In this document: positions 42,286 to 51,064 of the stretch, piece after piece
Numbering within the stretch: position 1 is the first letter of the stretch
How the letters are laid out: each line of letters starts with the position of its first letter
The notes under the pieces: model-generated
What the model saw: only the letters and a program-made list of their open reading frames with translations
The model's database searches: none
Told to the model about the DNA's origin: nothing
Assembly: GCF_014897315.1 (NCBI RefSeq)
Contig: NZ_JABUYL010000023.1
Span: forward strand, 1-53,617
Length of the DNA stretch: 53,617 nt
Direction: 5' to 3'
Source of the DNA: Proteus sp. FME41
Lineage (GTDB): Bacteria > Pseudomonadota > Gammaproteobacteria > Enterobacterales > Enterobacteriaceae
Program-made: the position numbers and the translations under genes

Positions 42286-43029
42286 ATGATTTCGTTTAGT
42301 GGCAAGGTGGGGATTATTACAGGTGGTAATAGTGGTATTGGTTTAGCAACAGCAGAAAAACTTTTATCCCTAGGAGCATCCGTTATTATTACAGGTAGTA
42401 ATTTAGCTCGAGGACAAAAGGCAGAAAAATACCTAGAAGAAAAAGGATTTTCGTGTGAATTTATCCAAATGAATGTAACAAGTGAAAAAGAGAATGAACA
42501 ACTTGTTGATTATGTAGGTAAAAAATATGGGAAAATTGACTTTTTATTTGCTAATGCAGGGATTTTAATCGACAACATAGTTGATAAATTAGAGTATGAC
42601 AAATGGAAAAAGGTATTAGATGTTAATCTCAACGGATTATTTCTTATTAATCGAGCTGTGATTAAGTATTGGCTAAAAAATCAAACAGCAGGTGCTATTG
42701 TTAACTGTGGTTCAATTTGTTCTTTTATTGGGCAGCATGAATTCCCTTCTTATTGCACATCGAAAGGGGGCGTTAAATTGCTGACGCAAACATTAGCGAT
42801 TGATTACGCTAATAAAGGGATCCGAATTAACGCTGTTTGCCCAGGTTATATTGATACAGCATTATTTGATGAGCTTGAATTAGATAAACAAAAATTAGCG
42901 GCATTGCATCCAATAGGAAGAATGGGAAGACCTGAAGAGGTGGCTAACGTTGTGGCATTTTTAGCCAGTGATGCAGCTTCATTTGTGACAGGTGCCTCTT
43001 ATGTCGTGGATGGGGGTTTTACGGCTTAA
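42286..43029 (+). CDS. short-chain dehydrogenase/reductase (SDR), substrate unknown
   Basis: A 247-residue classical SDR. The cofactor motif is TGGNSGIG at residues 12-19. ANAG lies in the middle, the catalytic serine in NCGSICSFIG, and the Tyr-Lys pair in YCTSKGG. Typical C-terminal features are CPGYIDTALF and VVDGGFTA. AGGAAA lies 6 bases upstream of the ATG. The substrate cannot be read from the sequence; glucose-1-dehydrogenase-like or 3-oxoacyl reductase-like enzymes share this layout. It occupies the accA-tilS gap, where E. coli has ldcC and yaeR. It is a single-gene unit between two terminators. Confidence 0.9.
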   Translation: MISFSGKVGIITGGNSGIGLATAEKLLSLGASVIITGSNLARGQKAEKYLEEKGFSCEFIQMNVTSEKENEQLVDYVGKKYGKIDFLFANAGILIDNIVDKLEYDKWKKVLDVNLNGLFLINRAVIKYWLKNQTAGAIVNCGSICSFIGQHEFPSYCTSKGGVKLLTQTLAIDYANKGIRINAVCPGYIDTALFDELELDKQKLAALHPIGRMGRPEEVANVVAFLASDAASFVTGASYVVDGGFTA

Positions 43030-43044
43030 TGTTGTTTTTAATAT

Positions 43045-43075
43045 AAAGCAGGATAATCACTATTCTGCTTTTTAA
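43045..43075 (+). terminator. intrinsic terminator after the SDR gene
   Basis: An 11-bp stem, AAAGCAGGATA / TATTCTGCTTT (one G-T pair), has a 5-base loop and further Ts. It ends the single-gene SDR transcript before tilS. Confidence 0.85.
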
Positions 43076-43217
43076 TCTCTTTACAACGTCGAACTTATTT
43101 CTATTTATCACCTCTTTTTATTGTTATCTATGCAATAGGGCAAGATTTTGTCTTCGTGCAAAATTAGCGAGAAAAGCTTAACATAATCATCTGAATTCAC
43201 TGATAAATGATAATACG

Positions 43218-44543
43218 ATGAAACAGGACTATGACTTACTTCTCCAAGAAATCAAACAACAAATTGATCCTCACACCAAAATTTTGGTGGGCTTTAGTGG
43301 TGGAGTCGATTCCTCAGTTTTATTACAAGGGCTTGTGCGTTTACGTGATGAATTTAATTTACCTTTAGAATTAACGGCTATCTATATTCATCACGGATTA
43401 AATATCAAAGCAGATGATTGGCTTACTCATTGTAAGCAATGCTGTCAGCAATGGCAGGTAAATTTTATCAGTGAAAAAGTTAATGTAGATACTAAAGAAG
43501 GAGGGCTTGAAAATGGTGCGAGAAAAGCCCGCTATCAAGCTTTTCGTCGATATTTGCAGCCACAACAAGTATTAGTGACAGCTCAGCATCAAGATGATCA
43601 AGCAGAGACATTATTATTAGCATTAAAACGGGGTAGCGGCCCTGCTGGGCTTTCGTCGATGCCAGCTAAAATGATATTTGAGCATAGCTATTTATTGCGC
43701 CCATTACTGAATATTACACGTGAACAAATCGAATCTTATGCGACTGAGCAAAAATTAATTTGGATAGAAGATGATAGCAATCAAGACGACCGCTATGATC
43801 GTAATTTTTTACGTTTACGTGTTATGCCATTACTGACTCAACGCTGGCCCCATTTTTCACAAGCGGCTACTCGAAGTGCCGCTTTGTGTGGTGAACAAGA
43901 AGCGCTATTAGATGAATTGTTAGACTCGCAACTTAATACAGTAATGGACAATGAGCATAGTTTAGATATCAATCAACTTGCTGATTATAGTGATATTAAA
44001 CGTAATGCTTTATTAAGACGCTGGTTTGCAAAACACAATAAAACGATGCCCTCAAGGCAACAAATTTTACGATTATGGCAAGAAGTAGCTTTAGCCAAAG
44101 CGGATGCTGAGCCTAGATTGCAATTTTATCAAGATGAAGTAAGACGTTACAAACAGCGCCTTTATCTTATTCCCATGAATGATGAATGTGTTGATAAAAT
44201 CATTGAATGGTCACTCACTCAACCACTGTACTTACCTAATGGGTTAGGTGTTCTATCACTGAGTGATAAAACCGGAAAAAATACGGTTAGAGCCCCTTTA
44301 AATGATGAGATTGTCACGGTTCGTTTTGGTTTAACACAAGCCTCTTTGCGTATTGTGGGAAGAGAACATGCCCGACATAGTAAAAAAATTTGGCAAGAAC
44401 TTGAAATTGCACCTTGGCGTAGAACAAGAATTCCATTGATTTATTATAATGATACGTTAATTACTGCTATCAATGTATTTGTTACTTTTGAGGGAAAAGC
44501 AACGTCAGAACACGTTATTACTATCGAGTGGCGAGAGCACTAG
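43218..44543 (+). CDS. tilS: tRNA(Ile)-lysidine synthetase TilS
   Basis: A 441-residue enzyme (E. coli 432) that attaches lysine to C34 of tRNA-Ile(CAU), changing its codon from AUG to AUA. The ATP-binding P-loop is GFSGGVDSS at residues 25-33. HHGLNIKADDW and TAQHQDDQAETLLLALKRG are conserved in the N-terminal domain. The C-terminal tRNA-binding domain has RTRIPLIYYND. It is convergent with rof, as in E. coli. Confidence 0.96.
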   Translation: MKQDYDLLLQEIKQQIDPHTKILVGFSGGVDSSVLLQGLVRLRDEFNLPLELTAIYIHHGLNIKADDWLTHCKQCCQQWQVNFISEKVNVDTKEGGLENGARKARYQAFRRYLQPQQVLVTAQHQDDQAETLLLALKRGSGPAGLSSMPAKMIFEHSYLLRPLLNITREQIESYATEQKLIWIEDDSNQDDRYDRNFLRLRVMPLLTQRWPHFSQAATRSAALCGEQEALLDELLDSQLNTVMDNEHSLDINQLADYSDIKRNALLRRWFAKHNKTMPSRQQILRLWQEVALAKADAEPRLQFYQDEVRRYKQRLYLIPMNDECVDKIIEWSLTQPLYLPNGLGVLSLSDKTGKNTVRAPLNDEIVTVRFGLTQASLRIVGREHARHSKKIWQELEIAPWRRTRIPLIYYNDTLITAINVFVTFEGKATSEHVITIEWREH

Positions 44544-44547
44544 AAAT

Positions 44548-44578
44548 GAACAACCGCGAGTTAAGCGGTTGTTCTTTA
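44548..44578. terminator. bidirectional terminator between tilS and rof
   Basis: A perfect 10-bp stem, GAACAACCGC / GCGGTTGTTC, with a 7-base loop, followed by CTTTATT on the plus strand. It lies 5 bases after the tilS stop and just beyond the rof stop on the other strand, so it can serve both. Confidence 0.88.
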
Positions 44579-44583
44579 TTCGA

Positions 44584-44844
44584 CTATTCCGATTTTATAA
44601 TAATTGTCCCAAGTTCGGGATTAGAAAAACTGGTGATAACATCCAGTCGTAAATCTTTAGAGCCTTCAGATGTCTTGATTTTTAGGTATTCAACCTTTTT
44701 GCTTAAGAAAAGGTCATCAGCAACACCTTCGATAAGCTCACCACCATGCAATTCAACGTGGAGTGATAAGCCTCGTTGGCATGCTAACTCCAGACACTCA
44801 TAATCATCACAATTAATGGGTTGATATTCTGTATTTGTTGACAT
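44584..44844 (-). CDS. rof: Rho-binding antiterminator Rof
   Basis: An 86-residue Sm-like-fold protein (E. coli Rof 84) that binds Rho and blocks its RNA loading. The start MSTNTEYQPINCDDYECLELAC and RGLSLHVELHGGELIEGVA match the family. GAGGGAAT lies a few bases before the ATG. A GGCGG/CCGCC hairpin sits in its leader around 44866-44880, just upstream of the ribosome site. Confidence 0.94.
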   Translation of the reverse strand: MSTNTEYQPINCDDYECLELACQRGLSLHVELHGGELIEGVADDLFLSKKVEYLKIKTSEGSKDLRLDVITSFSNPELGTIIIKSE

Positions 44845-45109
44845 ATTCCCTCACCACTCGTTCGTGGCGGTATTGCCGCCAGTGAATAATTCAGAATAAA
44901 ATCATTATGCTGTTATTCGATGTGAGCACAATAGTTATTATAATAATTTTCTGAAATAGTCCTTTAATTGGGGTAATTTGAGAAATAACTATCAATTATG
45001 GGTACATTTATCTTAAAGCTTGTTTTATTACCCCCTTTTATTTTAAAAAATGTTAGAATCAAATAGAGAACGATATATTAAAAAGTACCCAGAATGTAGG
45101 GAGTCGATG

Positions 45110-45787
45110 ATGGGGAAAAAACTTTTATTTGCAGCCGTTGCTGCTGGGTTATTTGTACTATCAGGTTGCCAAAATAATATTGGCTTATCACTTGATGGAA
45201 AAATTGTAGACCAAACTTACAATAGTATTCTGCCTTGTGCCGATTGCTCTGGTATCGACACGACAATTCTTGTTAATCAAGATGGCTCTTATGTTATGGA
45301 GCAAAGTTATCAAGGTTCACCTGATGACAAACGTAGTTTTTTTGAATCAGGTACTTGGGTATTAGGTAAAGATAAACTGACGTTGACCAATAGTTATGGT
45401 GAGAAAAGCTATTACTTGCCGCGTGAAGATAAATTAGTGATGCTTGATATTGACGGTAACGTCATTAACTCAGAGCTAAATTATACACTCGCTAAGGTTG
45501 AACCTAGACAGCTAGCTGGTGAATTTACCTACCTTGCTGATGCGGGTACATTCAAAGATTGCCAATCTGGACGTGTTTATGCAGCCAGTGGTATTGAATT
45601 AGAAAAAGGTTATTTCTCGACAGGGGTTGATGGCGGAACGCCTGTTTACCTCGAAGTTAATGGCTATTATAGTATTCGTCCTTCAATGGAAGATGGTCAA
45701 TATGACAGAGCATTAGTTGTCACAGATGAAAAACCTCGGTTTAATCGCCATGGCGGTTGTGGAAATCATCGTGGTAGCAGAAGCTAA
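45110..45787 (+). CDS. nlpE: envelope stress lipoprotein NlpE (CutF)
   Basis: A 225-residue outer-membrane lipoprotein (E. coli NlpE 236) that senses surface contact and lipoprotein-sorting stress and activates the Cpx system. The start is the second of two adjacent ATGs, with GGGAG 6 bases upstream. The signal ends LSGC, so Cys20 is lipidated. The N-domain holds the CADCSG motif and GTWVLGKDKLTLTNS. The C-domain has LADAGTFKDCQSG. The tail HGGCGNHRGSRS is rich in Gly, His and Arg and differs from the E. coli end. arfB, which lies between rof and nlpE in E. coli, is absent. Confidence 0.94.
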   Translation: MGKKLLFAAVAAGLFVLSGCQNNIGLSLDGKIVDQTYNSILPCADCSGIDTTILVNQDGSYVMEQSYQGSPDDKRSFFESGTWVLGKDKLTLTNSYGEKSYYLPREDKLVMLDIDGNVINSELNYTLAKVEPRQLAGEFTYLADAGTFKDCQSGRVYAASGIELEKGYFSTGVDGGTPVYLEVNGYYSIRPSMEDGQYDRALVVTDEKPRFNRHGGCGNHRGSRS

Positions 45788-45853
45788 GTTTTAGTTTATG
45801 GCCAAATAAAAAAACACTTAATAAACGGCCTCCCGTTTATTAGACCGTTTAAA

Positions 45854-46054
45854 TTAGTTAAGAAAAGACTGAGCTTGGTATCGAACTGAACTCAGTCTTT
45901 TTAATTTTAGTTTGATCTGCTCAGTATTGTAATACTTGATATATTCATAAAGTTCTTCTTCTGATTTATCTCGATCGTTAAATTACTTCGTATAAAAATA
46001 TTCTGTTTTTAATATAACAAAGAAATTTTCTATCACTGCGTTATCTAAACCATT
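45854..46054 (-). pseudogene. C-terminal remnant of an IS3-family transposase (OrfB)
   Basis: On the minus strand one frame reads NGLDNAVIENFFVILKTEYF, then YTK, a stop, FNDRDKSEEELYEYIKYYN, TEQIKLKLKRLSSVRYQAQS and a final stop at 45854-45856. This is the DDE-domain end of IS3-group transposases (normally GN.LDNA..E.FF, then YNN.R.K..L...SP..YR). The in-frame stop after YTK, stops and frame loss upstream of 46054 and the missing N-terminal two-thirds show it is decayed. The inverted repeats and full IS are gone. Confidence 0.85.
45864..45900 (+). terminator. terminator after nlpE, made from the IS remnant
   Basis: The stem AAAGACTGAG / CTCAGTCTTT with a 17-base loop is followed by TTAATTTTAG. 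A second perfect hairpin, AATAAACGG-CCTC-CCGTTTATT, lies just upstream (about 45822-45843). The first stem lies inside the decayed transposase 3' end, so the remnant appears to provide the nlpE terminator. Confidence 0.65.
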
Positions 46055-46149
46055 TCCTGTTAGCTATTGCTATCCAATCGCTTGGATAAAAAATATTGTA
46101 TTCTGCAATCTCTATCAGTATTTTCATAACATTATGTATATTAATATTT

Positions 46150-46548
46150 TTATTCAGTAGCCGTATCTGGTTTCGTTAGCCAGTTACTTTGAGTTGGAGA
46201 AGTTGGATGGGGGGAAGGCGTTAACGTTGAATGTTGCTGATCATCTGAGATACTTCCAGTTTCTTGTTTATGTCTATTGCGTTCTTCGGTGTGCGTCTTT
46301 TCTTTCTGGGTTTTTATCACATGATCAACGGGAAGAAGGGCGGTATCAAGGACAACATCAATAGGTAAACTGATAATTGAGAATATAGGGTACATTCCCA
46401 TAGTAACTAACCAAATATAAGGTTCATTAATAACTTTGACATCAGTATCAATACCTCGGTAATAATCATTACTACTCTTTGCTCTATTTAATGTTCCACA
46501 TCCAGATAATATAAAAAGAATACCAACTATTGCTCCAAGTTTTTTCAT
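46150..46548 (-). CDS. YceK/YidQ-family lipoprotein (DUF1375) with extended C-terminus
   Basis: A 132-residue lipoprotein with signal and lipobox LSGC (Cys17). YYRGIDTDV and the hydrophobic run SIISLPIDVVLDTALLPVD match the small YceK/YidQ family (DUF1375), whose function is unknown. About 40 residues follow that are rich in Gln, Ser, Thr and Pro (LTPSPHPTSPTQSN); this tail is longer than I would expect for the family. It lies between the IS3 remnant and an empty region, and E. coli has a different lipoprotein gene (yaeF) at this point. Confidence 0.75.
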   Translation of the reverse strand: MKKLGAIVGILFILSGCGTLNRAKSSNDYYRGIDTDVKVINEPYIWLVTMGMYPIFSIISLPIDVVLDTALLPVDHVIKTQKEKTHTEERNRHKQETGSISDDQQHSTLTPSPHPTSPTQSNWLTKPDTATE

Positions 46549-46986
46549 GACATTTCCTATGTAAATTAAAAAATAATAGAGAAGCAGTGAGTTAAAATAG
46601 CTATTTATATAGAAAAATATAAAAGATTATTTTAATTATCATCTCTATTCATTATAGAGCCTGTAGGTCTTTTGGGTATAAAAAGAAAACAATTAATGAA
46701 GCTGTTATAATTATTTTGGTCAAAAGAAACAACATATCGAAATGAGTTTTTACCCGCGGTACATCGCTTTTCACTAAAAGTTAGATCAGGAAGGAAACGT
46801 ATAAAAAAGAGGTGATTGGGAATAGATTATTCTGAGCGCAGTTGGAGTTACGAGCGGTTTGATAGGGGCCGTCATGAGCATGAGACCCCCATAGTAGGGT
46901 TAATAAAGCCACCAGTAAATTGCCGTACTAATTTGAACTGTCCAATAAACTGGGCCATATTTATCAATGTGGTTTTTATTTATTAA
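46549..46986. other. intergenic region without recognised gene, YceK-like lipoprotein to proS
   Basis: About 440 bases. The left 170 are very AT-rich and should hold the lipoprotein promoter. The right part (about 46730-46960) has higher GC and broken open frames on both strands, including one reading ILSAVGVTSGLIGAVMSM on the plus strand and one reading MAQFIGQFKLVRQF on the minus strand. None has a supported start or full length. It looks like a decayed insertion, but I cannot name the source. Confidence 0.5.
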
Positions 46987-47006
46987 GCCCCTTAAAGATA
47001 AGGGGC
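46987..47006 (-). terminator. intrinsic terminator of proS
   Basis: A perfect 8-bp stem, GCCCCTTA / TAAGGGGC, with a 4-base loop, 8 bases after the proS stop on the minus strand. It is followed by TTAATAAATA, a weak T-rich tail. Confidence 0.75.
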
Positions 47007-47013
47007 CTAATAA

Positions 47014-48729
47014 TTAAGCGAGTTGCTCTTTAATAAAGGCAACAACATCATCAACATTGACTAGTGATTTATCATCACTACGACGCGCTTTATATTCGAT
47101 TTGGTTATTATCGAGGTTACGATCACCAATCACGATAGTGTGTGGGATACCAATCAGTTCCATATCAGCAAACATCACACCTGGACGTTCTTTACGGTCA
47201 TCAAACAGAACATCAACACCTTGAGCACGCAATTCGTCATAAAGTCTGTCAGCAACTTCTTTAACACGATAAGAACGATGCATGTTCATTGGCAAAATAG
47301 CTACTTGGAATGGTGCAATCGCATCTGGCCAAATAATACCGCGGGCATCATGGTTTTGTTCAATAGCGGCAGCAACAATACGAGTTACACCGATACCATA
47401 ACAACCCATAGTGACGATTTGGTTATGACCTTCTTCGTTTTGTACGGTTGCTTTTAATGCTTCTGAATATTTTGTGCCAAGTTGGAAAATATGACCAACT
47501 TCAATACCACGTTTGATCAGTAATGTTCCTTTACCGTCTGGGCTTGGATCGCCTTCAACAACATTACGGATATCAGCAATTTCAGCAACAGGTAGGTCAC
47601 GCTCCCAGTTGATACCAAAATAGTGTTTACCATCAACGTTTGCCCCAGCGCCAAAATCACTCATCACAGAGACAGAACGATCCATAATCACTGGCAGTGG
47701 TAGATTAACTGGGCCTAATGAACCTGGGCCTGCATTTACAGCTTGGCGGATTTCAGCTTCAGTAGCGAAAGTTAAAGGAGCTGCAACGATAGTGCATTTT
47801 TCTGCTTTAACTTCATTAAGTTCGTGATCACCACGAACTAATAATGCAACTAATGGATGGCCGCTTTCTTTCGTACCATGAACAATTAGCGTTTTAACCG
47901 TTTTTTCAATAGGTAGATTGAACTGTTCAACTAATTCAGCAATGGTTTTAGCATTTGGTGTATCCACTAAGCGTAATTCTTCAGTCGCAGCAGTGCGCGG
48001 AGTTGCAGGCATTATTGCTTCTGCTAATTCAATATTGGCTGCATAGTCAGAACCCGTAGAGAAGACGATATCATCTTCACCGCTGTCTGCTAAAACTTGG
48101 AATTCATGAGAGGCATTACCCCCGATAGAGCCAGTATCTGCAAGCACTGGACGGAAATCTAAACCAATACGTGAGAAAATCTTGCTGTAGGCTTCATACA
48201 TTCTGTCGTAAGTCTCTTGCAAAGACTCTTGAGAGATATGGAAAGAGTAAGCATCTTTCATGATAAATTCGCGAGAACGCATAACACCAAAACGAGGGCG
48301 TACTTCATCGCGGAATTTAGTTTGAATTTGATATAAATTTAGTGGAAGTTGTTTGTAAGAAGTAATTTCATTGCGAACAATATCGGTAACAACTTCTTCA
48401 TGGGTTGGACCTAAAACAAAAGGGCGCTCACCTCTGTCTGCAAAACGCAATAATTCAGGGCCATATTGTTCCCAACGACCACTTTCTAACCATAAATCAG
48501 CGGGTTGAACAACGGGCATTGAAATTTCAAGTGATCCCGCGTTGTCCATCTCTTCACGAACAATTTTTTCAATTTTTCTTAAGACACGAACCCCTGTCGG
48601 CATCCAATCATAAAGACCAGAAGCGAGTTTACGGATCATGCCTGCGCGAAGCATAAGTTGATGGCTGACAATTTCTGCATCAGCAGGTGTCTCTTTTAGA
48701 GTAGAGAGCAAATAGTGGCTAGTACGCAT
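47014..48729 (-). CDS. proS: prolyl-tRNA synthetase
   Basis: A 571-residue class II synthetase of the bacterial type (E. coli 572). The class II motifs are at the N-terminus ([19 protein letters not shown], then [17 protein letters not shown]). The inserted editing domain that clears Ala-tRNA-Pro occupies roughly residues 224-407. Motif 3 lies in [17 protein letters not shown], followed by the C-terminal anticodon-binding domain ([18 protein letters not shown]). It has its own terminator and leader. Confidence 0.97.
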   Translation of the reverse strand: MRTSHYLLSTLKETPADAEIVSHQLMLRAGMIRKLASGLYDWMPTGVRVLRKIEKIVREEMDNAGSLEISMPVVQPADLWLESGRWEQYGPELLRFADRGERPFVLGPTHEEVVTDIVRNEITSYKQLPLNLYQIQTKFRDEVRPRFGVMRSREFIMKDAYSFHISQESLQETYDRMYEAYSKIFSRIGLDFRPVLADTGSIGGNASHEFQVLADSGEDDIVFSTGSDYAANIELAEAIMPATPRTAATEELRLVDTPNAKTIAELVEQFNLPIEKTVKTLIVHGTKESGHPLVALLVRGDHELNEVKAEKCTIVAAPLTFATEAEIRQAVNAGPGSLGPVNLPLPVIMDRSVSVMSDFGAGANVDGKHYFGINWERDLPVAEIADIRNVVEGDPSPDGKGTLLIKRGIEVGHIFQLGTKYSEALKATVQNEEGHNQIVTMGCYGIGVTRIVAAAIEQNHDARGIIWPDAIAPFQVAILPMNMHRSYRVKEVADRLYDELRAQGVDVLFDDRKERPGVMFADMELIGIPHTIVIGDRNLDNNQIEYKARRSDDKSLVNVDDVVAFIKEQLA

Positions 48730-48936
48730 TATTAGGTTCCATTAGAACAAAAATACTTAGGCTGACTGTCACGCCAGTCTATATCAATATTATTAGAGAA
48801 AGACGTTAGTCTACCAGTGACTTAGGTCTGCCAAAAGGGGCAATGCATTTTTTTCAATCTGATTTGTTTAAAGACATGAGAATGGCTTTCAGATTGGATA
48901 ATTCATGATAGCAATATCAATGAAGATAATAGCAAG

Positions 48937-49644
48937 TTACCGTGGTTCTATACTAAGAACAAGTGTCTGTTGCCCACTGACTTGCCAGCGAATATTAAAT
49001 TCAAGTAAATGCACTGCATAGATTCTATCACTTTGCTCACCTTTTTTATAAGCAGGACGAGGATCTTGCTGTAATACTTGGGTAATAAATCGTGAAAGAT
49101 AAGGATATTCACTCGCATAATGTTGCAATTGTTCTGATGCCGCTAGTGAAAAGAAAACGGGCATTTCATTACTTGGTGCGTCTTGTGCAAACCCTGCAAT
49201 TGCATTTGGGCGCGATTCTGCAAAGGGTAAATAAGGTTTGATATCAAGAATAGGCGTGCCATCCACTAAATCAAGGCTGCCTAAATCTAAAACGGCGGAT
49301 TGATTCTCAATATTTACTTTTCTTAATTCAACTAAAGACATGCCAATAGGGTTTGGGCGGAAGGTTGAACGTGTAGCAAAAACGCCTATCTTCGCATTTC
49401 CACCTAATCTAGGGGGACGAACTAAAGAATGCCAGCCTTGTTGAGCAGTTTGATGAAAAACAAAGAGTAGCCAGAGGTGACTAAATTGTTCTAAGCCTCG
49501 TACCGTATCTGGGTGATTATAAGGGGCGTGTAGAATAAGTTGACCGCCGCCATCCTGGACTAATCCAGGTTGGCGTGGAACGGCAAATTTTTCTTTATAA
49601 GGACTTGAAATATGCCCTATAGGATTCATTTGGTAGGTGTTCAT
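48937..49644 (-). CDS. trmO: tRNA (N6-threonylcarbamoyladenosine(37)-N6)-methyltransferase TrmO
   Basis: A 235-residue enzyme (E. coli TrmO/TsaA 235) that methylates t6A37 of tRNA-Thr to m6t6A with SAM, using a single-sheet beta-barrel fold. Family features: IGHISSPYKEKFAVPRQPGL, FATRSTFRPNPIGMSLVEL and LDLGSLDLVDGTPILDIKPY. Its start overlaps the rcsF stop by 4 bases (ATGA). It acts on the same t6A37 base as TcdA, encoded near the other end of the window. Confidence 0.96.
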   Translation of the reverse strand: MNTYQMNPIGHISSPYKEKFAVPRQPGLVQDGGGQLILHAPYNHPDTVRGLEQFSHLWLLFVFHQTAQQGWHSLVRPPRLGGNAKIGVFATRSTFRPNPIGMSLVELRKVNIENQSAVLDLGSLDLVDGTPILDIKPYLPFAESRPNAIAGFAQDAPSNEMPVFFSLAASEQLQHYASEYPYLSRFITQVLQQDPRPAYKKGEQSDRIYAVHLLEFNIRWQVSGQQTLVLSIEPR

Positions 49645-50051
49645 TTAGTGATCAATAATGCGGTGCCTTCGCAAATGGCAGATTGATAGCAACCTAAGCC
49701 AGTAACAATTTGGCACTCATGCAATAAAACAGCATTGGCATTCTTGTAAGCTGCTTTTGTTGCCATTCTTTTTTTAGCGATAGGTAAGCTTGCAGGGGGA
49801 TCTTGTAATGTTTGACGACAAGACTCGCCAGCGACAATACCGAGATCTTTAAATGGGGCCCCTAGAAGATCTTCTGTTTTTTCAACAATACGCACTGAAG
49901 GCAAAGTTTGTGACTTTGGTTTTTGTGGTTGTCCTGGTTTATTTAAACGCATATCCGTAAATTTAGACTGATCAACATCAGATGAATTTTGCATTGAACA
50001 GCCTGTCATAAACAGCGCCATGATGCCAAGAAGTAGCAAGCGCATGTGCAT
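49641..50051 (-). CDS. rcsF: Rcs stress-sensor outer-membrane lipoprotein RcsF
   Basis: A 136-residue lipoprotein (E. coli 134) that senses outer-membrane and wall damage and signals through IgaA to the Rcs phosphorelay; it is threaded through outer-membrane porins by BamA. The lipobox is MTGC (Cys18). A Pro/Lys-rich linker (QPQKPKSQ) follows. Four cysteines (78, 113, 121, 127) match the two non-consecutive disulfides of E. coli RcsF. The ATG at 50051 has GAGG 9 bases upstream. It is co-transcribed with trmO. Confidence 0.95.
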   Translation of the reverse strand: MHMRLLLLGIMALFMTGCSMQNSSDVDQSKFTDMRLNKPGQPQKPKSQTLPSVRIVEKTEDLLGAPFKDLGIVAGESCRQTLQDPPASLPIAKKRMATKAAYKNANAVLLHECQIVTGLGCYQSAICEGTALLITK

Positions 50052-50130
50052 GGGTTATATCCTCTTTATTATTGTCTATACAAAAATTAAACGGCACTAA
50101 TTTAATGCAAATTAGCCAAGTAAAAAAGAG

Positions 50131-50154
50131 AAAGGCGAACAAATGTCCGCCTTT
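50131..50154 (-). terminator. terminator after metQ
   Basis: Stem AAAGGCG / CGCCTTT around a 10-base loop. On the minus strand it is followed by CTCTTTTTT, and on the plus strand by TTTATAATT. It lies 28 bases after the metQ stop and separates metNIQ from rcsF-trmO. Confidence 0.82.
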
Positions 50155-50181
50155 TTTATAATTAAGTTAAATATTAACGTA

Positions 50182-50997
50182 TTACCAACCTTTTACAGCA
50201 CCACCATTAAAAATTTTATTTGCTGCGCTGTCTACTTCATCAGTTTGATATGCTTGGATAAATTTCTTCACATTTTCACTGTCTTTATTATCTTCACGAG
50301 CAACGATGATGTTGACATAAGGTGAGTCTTTATCTTCGACAAAAATACCATCTTTTGCTGGAGTCAAATTAACTTGACTCGCATAGGTTGTATTAATAAC
50401 AGCTAAATAAATTTTCTGATCATCTAAAGCACGTGGTAATTGTGGTGCTTCTAGTTCAACTAACTGTAGTTTTTTAGGGTTCTCAACAATATCAAGCTTG
50501 GTTGGTAATAGACCCACGCCATCTTTTAATTTAATTAACCCTACTTTTTCTAATAACAACAGTGAACGACCTAGATTGGTTGGATCATTAGGGATAGCCA
50601 CTTGTGCTTCATCAGGTAAATCTGCTAAATCAGTAATTTTTTTAGAATAACCCGCGATAGGATAAATAAAGGTATTTCCTACGGCCGTGATTTTAAAATT
50701 ACGATCTTGAATTTGCTTATCTAAATAAGGCTTATGTTGGAATGCATTAACATCGATATCACCACGACTTAATGATTCATTTGGCATCACAAAGTCATTG
50801 AAAGTAACGAGTTCTACATCAAGACCATATTTATCTTTAGCGACTTGTTTTGCTACTTCAGCGACTTGTTGTTCAGAACCTGAAATAACACCGACACGAA
50901 TATGGTTTGGATCTTTTTCTTTTTCACCACAGCCAGCTAATGCTAATGCGCCTACTAAAGCACTTACGACTGCGAGCGATTTGAATTTCAATGACAT
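50182..50997 (-). CDS. metQ: D/L-methionine-binding lipoprotein MetQ
   Basis: A 271-residue NlpA-family binding lipoprotein (E. coli 271) delivering methionine to MetNI. The signal ends LAGC with Cys23 lipidated. Recognisable segments: IRVGVISGSEQQVAEVAK, NAFQHKPYLDKQ, and the C-terminal end FNGGAVKGW. It is last in metN-metI-metQ, 67 bases after metI, followed by a terminator. Confidence 0.97.
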   Translation of the reverse strand: MSLKFKSLAVVSALVGALALAGCGEKEKDPNHIRVGVISGSEQQVAEVAKQVAKDKYGLDVELVTFNDFVMPNESLSRGDIDVNAFQHKPYLDKQIQDRNFKITAVGNTFIYPIAGYSKKITDLADLPDEAQVAIPNDPTNLGRSLLLLEKVGLIKLKDGVGLLPTKLDIVENPKKLQLVELEAPQLPRALDDQKIYLAVINTTYASQVNLTPAKDGIFVEDKDSPYVNIIVAREDNKDSENVKKFIQAYQTDEVDSAANKIFNGGAVKGW

Positions 50998-51064
50998 ACA
51001 TTTACCCTTATTTGATCTGTTAATTAAAAGGTTTCCTTATTAATAATAGAAACCTTCAATCTAT

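Noticed and set aside
46838-46905. Short hydrophobic frame (ILSAVGVTSGLIGAVMSM) that could be a small membrane protein
   Set aside because: A stop lies just upstream and there is no start codon with a ribosome site; the length is too short to support a gene.
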